A stretch of 64,000 bases of DNA, taken from positions 12,636-76,635 of the forward strand of contig CAYVEC010000006.1 of assembly GCA_964450385.1 (NCBI GenBank), written 5' to 3'. The translations under genes and the position numbers were made by a program. Numbering within the stretch: position 1 is the first letter of the stretch; the number at the start of each line of letters is the position of its first letter. Below the pieces are notes generated by a model. It was not told the DNA's origin, searched no databases, and saw only the letters and a list, made by a program, of their open reading frames with translations. The DNA comes from JAKLFA01 sp964450385 (GTDB lineage Bacteria; Omnitrophota; Gorgyraeia; Zapsychrales; JANLHA01). Below are positions 26,278 to 32,933 of this stretch, in pieces.

Positions 26278-27504
26278 ATGCCAAATACCAAGGTCCATAT
26301 TTCTCAAGAACAAGAACTCGAGGTCCTCAGAAAAATTCTCAGCATCACCTCATCCGCTGTTGATCTCGACAAGACGCTTCAGGAGACGGTGAAGATCGTG
26401 ACGGCTTTTACGGGCGCGGACTCGGTCTTTGTGTATCTCCTTGATAAGGCGCATCGTACTCTGGTCCTCCGGGCCTCTAAGATCCCGCACAAAAAGGAAC
26501 TAGGCGTCGTGCACATCGGACTCGGCGAGGGGATCACCGGATGGGTGGCCCAGCAGAACAAGCCGGTTGCGATTGCTGAGAACGCGTATCAGGATAAGCG
26601 GTTTAAGGCGTTTGACGTTCTGCCTGAGGACCAGTATGAGGCCTTTTTGTCCGTGCCGCTTATTTATAAGGACAAGGTCAGCGGGGTCATCAATGTTCAG
26701 CATCGCGAGCCGCATGAGTACAGCCGTGAAACCGTGAACCTGATCCACATGATCGCCTCTCAGATCAGCGGGGTCATTGAGCACGCGCGGCTTTTTGAGG
26801 AGACGAAGGTCAAAGCGGGTCAGTTCGACCGGCTCGTCAAGGTCAGCGAATCGATCACCTCGCAGGCGTACCTCGATGAGATCTTAAATCTGATCGTGGT
26901 CGTGACCGCGGAGATGCTTAATTCAAAGATCTGTTCGATCATGCTGCTCGAGGACAAAAAAGGCGAAGAGCTCGTCATCCGCGCCACCCAGAGCCTGAGC
27001 GAGGAATACAAGAAGAAGCCGAATCTCAAAGTCCGTCACAGTCTTCTCGGCGACGTGATCCGGACCCGCCAGCCCATTACGGTTGAGGATGTGCGCGCCG
27101 ACGCGCGTTATGCCCACCGCGCCCTGGCCATCCGTGAGGAGCTGACATCGATGGTGGCGGTCCCGATGATCGTTAAGAACAAGGTGATCGGGGTGATCAA
27201 TGTCTATACCAAGGAACCGCATCAGTTCGTCCAGGAGGAGATCAACGTTCTTCAGATGGTCGCGAATCAGGCAGCCGTGGCCGTGGAGAACACGAATCTG
27301 GTCTCTGAGGCGGTGAAGGCGAAGGAGGCCCTGGAGACCCGGAAATTCGTCGACCGGGCCAAAGGGATCCTGATGCGCCTGCATTCGCTGGATGAGGATA
27401 CTGCCTACCGCATGATCCATAAAAAAAGCATGGATGCGTGCAAAACCATGAAAGAGGTCGCGGAATCGATCATTTTATTTGATGATCTGGGCCGCAAGGA
27501 ATGA
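26278..27504 (+). CDS. GAF-GAF-ANTAR protein, candidate RNA-binding antiterminator
   Basis: A 408-residue cytoplasmic regulator. Two GAF sensor domains (about residues 25-180 and 195-345) are followed by a coiled linker and a C-terminal ANTAR domain (about 350-405). Key ANTAR features: the FVDRAKGILMRLHSLDEDTAY motif with the conserved Ala-Lys-Gly-x-Leu-Met, a second helix with the family's IHKKSMD pattern, and a final VAESI helix. ANTAR domains bind paired hairpins with hexaloops having A at position 1 and G at 4, and prevent transcription termination (NasR, AmiR, EutV). No REC domain is present, so a small ligand or partner at a GAF domain is the likely input. Leaders with matching loops occur downstream before nfnA, amt and carA. 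Confidence 0.86.
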   Translation: MPNTKVHISQEQELEVLRKILSITSSAVDLDKTLQETVKIVTAFTGADSVFVYLLDKAHRTLVLRASKIPHKKELGVVHIGLGEGITGWVAQQNKPVAIAENAYQDKRFKAFDVLPEDQYEAFLSVPLIYKDKVSGVINVQHREPHEYSRETVNLIHMIASQISGVIEHARLFEETKVKAGQFDRLVKVSESITSQAYLDEILNLIVVVTAEMLNSKICSIMLLEDKKGEELVIRATQSLSEEYKKKPNLKVRHSLLGDVIRTRQPITVEDVRADARYAHRALAIREELTSMVAVPMIVKNKVIGVINVYTKEPHQFVQEEINVLQMVANQAAVAVENTNLVSEAVKAKEALETRKFVDRAKGILMRLHSLDEDTAYRMIHKKSMDACKTMKEVAESIILFDDLGRKE

Positions 27505-27529
27505 AGCGGGCATGGGTTCATTAGGGCGC

Positions 27530-27558
27530 TTGACAGAGCGGGATTGTTGGAGTATTCT
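27530..27558 (+). promoter_or_regulatory. Promoter of a small structured RNA
   Basis: TTGACA (27530-27535), 17-nt spacer, TATTCT (27553-27558). It starts a transcript near 27566 that encodes no protein and ends near 27672. Confidence 0.65.
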
Positions 27559-27565
27559 TAAATTG

Positions 27566-27672
27566 TCAGGGTTAGACAGTTGAAGGACTGACATGGCAGA
27601 TAAGCCCCGGAAGTAAAGAAATGCTTACCGGGGCTTTGCCATGTCCGGGGGGCGGATCCGCCGGGTTTTTTG
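27566..27672 (+). ncRNA. Unidentified small structured RNA between the ANTAR gene and the nfnA leader
   Basis: No open frame. A 5' hairpin (ATTGTC/GACAGT, loop AGGGTTA) is followed by a long hairpin: GACATGGCA (27590-27598) with TGCCATGTC (27637-27645), a 3-nt bulge, AAGCCCCGG (27602-27610) with CCGGGGCTT (27628-27636), and an inner AAGTA/TGCTT stem. GGCG-GATC-CGCC followed by T6 (27666-27671) can terminate it. It has its own promoter and sits between the candidate antiterminator and its first predicted target. A decoy or sensor role is possible but unproven; a leader of nfnA read through the terminator is the alternative. Confidence 0.5.
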
Positions 27673-27683
27673 AAGTTTCACTC

Positions 27684-27712
27684 TTGACACAAAAAACATC
27701 GCGAGGTATAGT
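27684..27712 (+). promoter_or_regulatory. Promoter of the nfnA-nfnB-gdhA operon
   Basis: TTGACA (27684-27689), 17-nt spacer, TATAGT (27707-27712), the same hexamers as before carA. The shared leader hairpin begins exactly 8 nt after the -10. Confidence 0.8.
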
Positions 27713-27720
27713 ATCTTACC

Positions 27721-27744
27721 GCTTGAGGCATTGAGGTCTCGGGC
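27721..27744 (+). promoter_or_regulatory. Shared leader hairpin, copy 1 (ANTAR-type hexaloop)
   Basis: Stem GCTTGAG/CTCGGGC (7 pairs, two G-U) encloses loop GCATTGAGGT; inner G-U and C-G pairs leave the hexaloop ATTGAG (A at 1, G at 4). A possible second hairpin at 27776-27791 (CACG/TGTG) carries the related loop ATTGAAGT. Confidence 0.6.
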
Positions 27745-27808
27745 GACCTTTTATTAAGGTAGGCAGCGTTGCCGTCACGATTGAAGTTGTGCCTATTGAC
27801 CCCTTAAC

Positions 27809-27840
27809 AATCCCAAAGGACATGTGAGGGGATTTTTCTT
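27809..27840 (+). terminator. Attenuator terminator in the nfnA leader
   Basis: AATCCC (27809-27814) pairs with GGGATT (27829-27834), followed by TTTCTTTTT; an overlapping CCCCT/AGGGG pairing (27800-27804 with 27827-27831) could extend it. It lies between the promoter and nfnA, so it must be passed for the operon to be expressed. Confidence 0.6.
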
Positions 27841-27867
27841 TTTATTGACCCCCTGGGGAGGGTTGTC

Positions 27868-28722
27868 ATGAACGCTATTCTTAAGAAAAAACAGCTTTCT
27901 GACGAGGTTTTCCGTTTGACGGTGAGCGCTCCGCTCATTGCCGAGGAGTGTCTGCCGGGTCAATTCATCTTGCTTCAGATCCGTGATGAAGGCGAGCGGA
28001 TCCCGCTCACGATCGCGGACTCGGACAAGGCCGCAGGCACGATCACCCTTATTTTTCAGGCCGTTGGGAAGACGACCCATTTGCTTGCTGAGCTGAATGA
28101 AGGGGACGCGATCGAGAATCTGGTCGGGCCCCTCGGCCGGCCCACGCACATTGAGCGCGTTGGGACCGTTGTCTGCGTCGGGGGTGGCATCGGGGTGGCG
28201 CCTCTGTACCCGATCGCGAAGGCGATGAAGGCGGCCGGTAACCGGCTCATTGTGATCATTGGCGCCCGGCAAAAAGACCTTGTGATCCTTGAGTCTGAGA
28301 TGCGGGCGATCGCTGATGAGCTTGTTGTCTGCACCGACGACGGGTCCTATGGCCGCAAGGCCTTGGTCACAGTGCCGCTCAAAGAGCTCTGCGAGCGCGC
28401 GGCGCCTCCGGACCTTGCGGTCGCAATCGGGCCGCCGGTGATGATGAAATTTTGTGCCGAGACGACGCGGCCCTTTAAGGTGCCGACGGTTGTTTCTCTC
28501 AACACGATCATGATCGATGGGACCGGGATGTGCGGCGGATGCCGGGTCACGGTCGGCGGTAAGACCCAGTTTGTCTGTGTCGACGGACCGGAATTCGACG
28601 GGCATCAGGTTGATTTTGACAACATGATGAAGCGTCTTCGGGCGTATAAAGGCCATGAGGACACGGCCCACGCTCAGTGTCATTTGGAGATCGAGGCAAA
28701 AAAGAAGGCTGGGGAACGATGA
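27868..28722 (+). CDS. nfnA: NADH-dependent ferredoxin:NADP+ oxidoreductase small subunit (NfnA / SudB type)
   Basis: A 284-residue flavoprotein of the ferredoxin-NADP reductase superfamily: FAD-binding barrel with PLTIADSD near residue 50, NAD(P)-binding region VCVGGGIGVAPLYPIAKAM near 108, and a C-terminal [2Fe-2S] cluster with GTGMCGGCRVTV and FVCVDGPEFDGHQVDF. This is the subunit that pairs with a GltA-like large subunit in NfnAB (electron bifurcation) or in sulfide dehydrogenase. GGGGAGGG precedes the ATG. First gene of an operon with nfnB and gdhA behind an attenuated leader. Confidence 0.88.
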   Translation: MNAILKKKQLSDEVFRLTVSAPLIAEECLPGQFILLQIRDEGERIPLTIADSDKAAGTITLIFQAVGKTTHLLAELNEGDAIENLVGPLGRPTHIERVGTVVCVGGGIGVAPLYPIAKAMKAAGNRLIVIIGARQKDLVILESEMRAIADELVVCTDDGSYGRKALVTVPLKELCERAAPPDLAVAIGPPVMMKFCAETTRPFKVPTVVSLNTIMIDGTGMCGGCRVTVGGKTQFVCVDGPEFDGHQVDFDNMMKRLRAYKGHEDTAHAQCHLEIEAKKKAGER

Positions 28723-30215
28723 ACGACGCGCAGAAAAAGGGATCGCCCGACGAGGCGGGATGGCTGAAGGAGGTTGTGGCGCGGCACGCCGCGCTCACGC
28801 CGAAAGAGCGTCTCCTGATCCCGGCCCAGGAGATGCCGTCGCAGGACCCGGCTGTCCGTCGGAAAAATATGCAGGAGGTTGCACTCGGATATACCGCGGA
28901 GCAGGCGCGGATCGAGGCGGCTCGATGCCTTCAATGCAAAAACGCGCCCTGTGTGACCGGGTGCCCGGTCCAGATCAATATTCCAGAGTTTATCAAGGCG
29001 ATCGCTGACGCGGATTTTCAGCAGGCGATCGGGGTCATTAAGACGAGCAGCCTTCTTCCGTCGGTGTGCGGACGGGTCTGTCCGCAGGAGACGCAGTGCC
29101 AGGCCCCGTGCACGGTCGGGAAGGCCCTTAAAGATGTCAATCGGGCCGTGTCCATCGGCCGGCTCGAGCGGTTTGTCGCGGATTGGGAGCGCGAGCACGG
29201 CCATATGTCACCGCCCGAGGTAAAGCCCGAGACCGGGAAAAAGGTCGCGGTGATTGGGACGGGTCCGGCGAGCATTACCGTAGCCGCCGACGTGCGGCGC
29301 GAGGGTCATGCCGTGACGATGTTTGAGGCCTTTCATAAGGCCGGCGGGGTCATGGTGTACGGGATCCCGGAGTTCCGTTTGCCCAAGAAAATCGTTCAGC
29401 TTGAGATCGATACCCTGACAGCCATGGGGGTTGAGGTGAAGATGAATTATGTGGTCGGCCGGACCCGGAAACTGACGGACTTGATTACGAAGGACGGGTT
29501 TGATGCCGCCTTTATCGGGACCGGCGCTGGGCTGCCGAAGTTTATGAATATCGACGGCGAAAACCTGATCGGCGTGTTTTCCGCGAACGAATACCTGACC
29601 CGAACGAACCTCATGAAGGCGTATGATTTTAAGCATGCCGACACCCCGATCTTCCGGTCCCGCAAGGTCGCGGTGCTCGGCGGCGGCAATGTCGCCATGG
29701 ATGCCGCGCGGACTGCGGTCCGGCTCGGCGCCGATGAGGTTCATCTCATCTACCGTCGGACCGAGGCCGAGATGCCGGCACGTGTTGAGGAGGTCCACCA
29801 CGCCAAGGAAGAGGGCGTTATCTTTCACATGCTTGAGAACGCGAAGCGTATTTTAGGAAATGACGAGGGATGCGTGACGTCGATCGAGTGTCTTCGTTAT
29901 GAGCTCGGCGCCCCGGATGACTCCGGGCGGCGCCGGCCGGTGGAGATCAAGGGGAGCGAATTTATTTTTGAGGTCGATACCGTGATCGTGGCGATCGGGA
30001 ACGAATCGAATCCATTGATCAAACAGACGACCCCGGGGCTAGAGACAACGCGGTGGGGGAATATCGTCGTTGATGATCAGTGCCGGACGTCGTTTGAGGG
30101 GGTGTACGCCGGGGGGGACATCGTGCTCGGGGCAGCGACGGTGATCCTCGCGATGGGCCAGGGGCGCACTGCGGCCCGGTCTATTAATGAGTATCTGGCG
30201 GCCAAAAAGGCATGA
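28719..30215 (+). CDS. nfnB: NfnB / homotetrameric glutamate synthase-like NADPH oxidoreductase large subunit
   Basis: 498 residues, GltD/GltA family. N-terminal Fe-S region: CLQCKNAPCVTGCPV near residue 78 and GRVCPQETQCQAPC near 125; FAD motif VAVIGTGPASITVAADV near 171; NADPH motif VAVLGGGNVAMDAARTAVR near 315; C-terminal GDIVLGAATVILAMGQGR. The start (MNDAQKK) overlaps the nfnA stop as ATGA. With nfnA it should exchange electrons between NADH, ferredoxin and NADPH. Supplying NADPH to the adjacent GdhA is a plausible role. Older annotations would call it glutamate synthase (NADPH), but it lacks an amidotransferase domain. Confidence 0.88.
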   Translation: MNDAQKKGSPDEAGWLKEVVARHAALTPKERLLIPAQEMPSQDPAVRRKNMQEVALGYTAEQARIEAARCLQCKNAPCVTGCPVQINIPEFIKAIADADFQQAIGVIKTSSLLPSVCGRVCPQETQCQAPCTVGKALKDVNRAVSIGRLERFVADWEREHGHMSPPEVKPETGKKVAVIGTGPASITVAADVRREGHAVTMFEAFHKAGGVMVYGIPEFRLPKKIVQLEIDTLTAMGVEVKMNYVVGRTRKLTDLITKDGFDAAFIGTGAGLPKFMNIDGENLIGVFSANEYLTRTNLMKAYDFKHADTPIFRSRKVAVLGGGNVAMDAARTAVRLGADEVHLIYRRTEAEMPARVEEVHHAKEEGVIFHMLENAKRILGNDEGCVTSIECLRYELGAPDDSGRRRPVEIKGSEFIFEVDTVIVAIGNESNPLIKQTTPGLETTRWGNIVVDDQCRTSFEGVYAGGDIVLGAATVILAMGQGRTAARSINEYLAAKKA

Positions 30216-30273
30216 TTCTCCGGGGATCCGCCCCGGAAGAGTATAAACCACACGTGAGATGAAGGAGACAACG

Positions 30274-31620
30274 ATGTCAAAGAACAAGTATGTTGAACGC
30301 GTGCTCGAAACCGTCAAACAGCGCAATGTCGGCGAGCCTGAGTTCCTTCAGGCCGTCACCGAGGTCTTGGACAGCCTGACCCCGGTCTTGGAGCGCCATA
30401 AGAAATATGAAGATCTGCGGATCCTGGAACGGATCGTTGAGCCGGAGCGGCAGATCATTTTCCGCGTGCCGTGGGTCGATGACAAGGGCACGATCCAGGT
30501 CAACCGCGGGTTCCGTGTGGAGTTCAGCAGCGCGATCGGGCCGTACAAAGGCGGATTGCGTTTTCATCCGACGGTGAATCTCGGGATCCTCAAGTTCCTT
30601 GGGTTTGAACAGATCTTCAAGAACAGCCTCACGACCCTGCCCATGGGCGGCGGCAAGGGCGGTTCTGATTTTGATCCGAAGGGCAAGTCTGACGCCGAGG
30701 TCATGAGGTTCTGTCAGTCGTTCATGACCGAGTTGCAGCGCCACATCGGACCGGACTCTGATGTCCCGGCCGGGGATATCGGGGTCGGCGGCCGCGAGAT
30801 CGGGTTCATGTTCGGGCAGTATAAGCGGTTGCGCAATGAATTTACCGGCGTCCTGACCGGCAAGAAACTGAATTGGGGGGGGTCGTTGATCCGCCCTGAG
30901 GCGACCGGATACGGCTCGGTGTATTTTGCCGAGGAAATGCTTAAGACCCGCGGGGACAGTTTAAAGGGAAAGACGGTTGTTGTCTCGGGTTCCGGCAACG
31001 TCGCCCAATACACGGTTGAAAAGGCCACACAGCTCGGCGCCAAGGTCGTCTCGATGTCTGATTCTGGCGGAACGATCCATGACCCTACCGGAATCAATGA
31101 GGAGAAGTTAGCTTTTATTATGGACCTCAAGAACGTCCGCCGCGGCCGCATCAAGGAGTACGCGGATAAATATAAGTGTCAGTATAAGGCGAACGAGAAA
31201 CCCTGGAGCATTAAGTGTGACTGCGCCTTTCCGTCGGCGACCCAGAACGAGATCGATGGCCGCGACGCGAAGACCCTGCTCGCGAACGGGTGCATCCTTG
31301 TGAGCGAAGGCGCTAACATGCCGTCTACGCCGGACGCGGTGGATCAATATCTGGCCGCGAAGATCCTCTATGGTCCGGGTAAGGCCGCGAACGCCGGCGG
31401 GGTCGCCACGTCCGGTCTTGAGATGAGCCAGAATTCGATGCGGCTCTCCTGGTCGCGCGACGAGGTTGATCAGCGCCTGCACGGGATCATGGTCGCGATC
31501 CATGACCAGTGTATCAAGGCGTCCGAGGAATACGGGTTCCCCGGGAATTATGTCATGGGCGCGAACATCGCTGGTTTTGTGAAGGTCGCGGATTCCATGA
31601 TCGATCACGGGGTGATCTAA
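30274..31620 (+). CDS. gdhA: NADP-type glutamate dehydrogenase
   Basis: Catalyses reductive amination of 2-oxoglutarate with ammonium. 448 residues, the size of the E. coli enzyme. Substrate motifs: GPYKGGLRFHPTVN near residue 90, catalytic Lys region LPMGGGKGGSDFDPKGKSD near 122, and the nucleotide motif VVVSGSGNVAQYTVEKA near 237. The ATG at 30274 is chosen over 30259 because AAGGAG (30263-30268) sits just upstream. Third gene of the attenuated nfnA operon, giving a route for ammonium when it is plentiful, beside GS-GOGAT encoded further on. Confidence 0.94.
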   Translation: MSKNKYVERVLETVKQRNVGEPEFLQAVTEVLDSLTPVLERHKKYEDLRILERIVEPERQIIFRVPWVDDKGTIQVNRGFRVEFSSAIGPYKGGLRFHPTVNLGILKFLGFEQIFKNSLTTLPMGGGKGGSDFDPKGKSDAEVMRFCQSFMTELQRHIGPDSDVPAGDIGVGGREIGFMFGQYKRLRNEFTGVLTGKKLNWGGSLIRPEATGYGSVYFAEEMLKTRGDSLKGKTVVVSGSGNVAQYTVEKATQLGAKVVSMSDSGGTIHDPTGINEEKLAFIMDLKNVRRGRIKEYADKYKCQYKANEKPWSIKCDCAFPSATQNEIDGRDAKTLLANGCILVSEGANMPSTPDAVDQYLAAKILYGPGKAANAGGVATSGLEMSQNSMRLSWSRDEVDQRLHGIMVAIHDQCIKASEEYGFPGNYVMGANIAGFVKVADSMIDHGVI

Positions 31621-31746
31621 GGGGAGCCCTGTGGGGTAGGCCTATTTATGGCCGCACTGATCAGGGATAGTGTTCTATTAAAGGTAGGGAAGATCGCAAG
31701 GTCGTAGATGTGATAGTTTAATAAAAGTTTTAAAAAAATTGAAGGT

Positions 31747-31782
31747 AAAAAGGCCATATATTAACAAATATATGGCCTTTTT
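31747..31782 (+). terminator. Terminator after gdhA
   Basis: A perfect 16-bp inverted repeat (31747-31762 with 31767-31782) has a 4-nt loop, is A-rich at the base and ends in T5. The rest of 31621-31890 is A+T-rich non-coding sequence with no other structure that I can support. Confidence 0.85.
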
Positions 31783-31890
31783 AATATAAATTTATCATTT
31801 TTTAAGTATATTGCCGCTTAAAAGAAAGCGTTTTTTTAAGATGCCCCAAAAGCATTGTTTTCAGCATTTATATACTATATATTTAGGTAT

Positions 31891-32774
31891 ATGAAATGGT
31901 CTATTACAAAAACCACAATTTTATCAAAAACAATGCGTTTTTTGATTATTTTCTGCTTTTTAGGGCAATCAATAGCCCCTTCCTTTGTTTATGCGCAGAT
32001 CTTTCCGGTTGCCGGCTTGCCGGCTCCAGGCGCGGCCATTTCCCTGACGTAGCCGTTTTTCCCGACTGCCTTAAGGGTATGCAGATCAATCCGCATAATC
32101 CATTTCAATTTAATTTTATCCTGGATGCCGGTGATGAACAGCTCGATCCTGAAGATCGGAACGATCAGGTCGTAAGGCTGGCCAAGTATTTTTTGGCTGG
32201 CCTGACGATCCCTGAGGAGGATCTGTGGGTGAACCTGTCTCCGTATGAAAAGGATCGTATTATTGCCGGTGATTTTGCCCGGACCGAGATGGGGCGCGAT
32301 GTCCTTGCCCAGGATTATATGTTGAAGCAGCTGACCGCGTCGTTGATGGACCCGCGTCAGGAGCTGGGGAGTCATTTTTGGCAGCGCTTAAAAAAGCGGG
32401 CAAAAGATGAATACGGGGTGGCGGATATCACGGCCGACACCATTCATAAGGTCTGGATCGTGCCTGAGCGGGCCGAGGTGACCGTGGGCGAGAATGGTGT
32501 CTTTTTGGGCGACCTGCGGCTCCAGGTGATGCTGGAGGAAGACTATTTAGCTAGGGCGCAAGAAAGATTTATTGTTAGAACGCCCCGGCCGAATACGAAC
32601 ACGGCTTTGTCGACGGAGCTGATGCGTGAGCTCATCATTCCGGCGATCGAAGAGGAGGTCAATCAGGGCCGCACCTTCGCGACCCTGCGCCAGATCTACG
32701 GGGCCATGGTCCTCTCGGTGTGGTTTAAGAATCATTTAAAAGAGAGCCTTCTCACCCGCGGGTATGCAGATTAG
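31891..32774 (+). pseudogene. 5' part of a broken large secreted protein gene (Omnitrophota-type family)
   Basis: The ATG at 31891 starts a signal peptide (ending SFVYAQ) followed by FPVAGLPAPGAAISLT and an in-frame TAG at 32050. Homologous sequence continues in the next frame (LKGMQINPHNPFQFNFILDAGD, then WVNLSPYEKDRI and MGRDVLAQDYMLKQLTASL) up to an in-frame TAG at 32772. Beyond it the same frame stays open through HPDDPDIQQKIYEQYLAALKKGV. The order and wording match a family of large secreted proteins I associate with Omnitrophota. The gene therefore carries a stop, a frameshift around 32053-32075 and a second stop. Fragments could be expressed, but an intact product is not encoded unless the sequence has errors. 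Confidence 0.7.
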
Positions 32775-32933
32775 CAGAAGACCGAAGGCCTTCATCCCGA
32801 CGATCCGGATATCCAGCAGAAGATCTATGAACAGTATCTCGCCGCGCTTAAGAAAGGCGTCGCGAATTTTATTCAGGAAGAGGCGGACCCGCTGACCGGG
32901 ACGGTTATTCCAAGGAAATATTTTACCGGCGGG

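Noticed and set aside
27565..27867. Known glutamine riboswitch (glnA or downstream-peptide motif)
   Set aside because: The conserved core of those motifs could not be found; only a short GGAAGTA resemblance inside the long hairpin.
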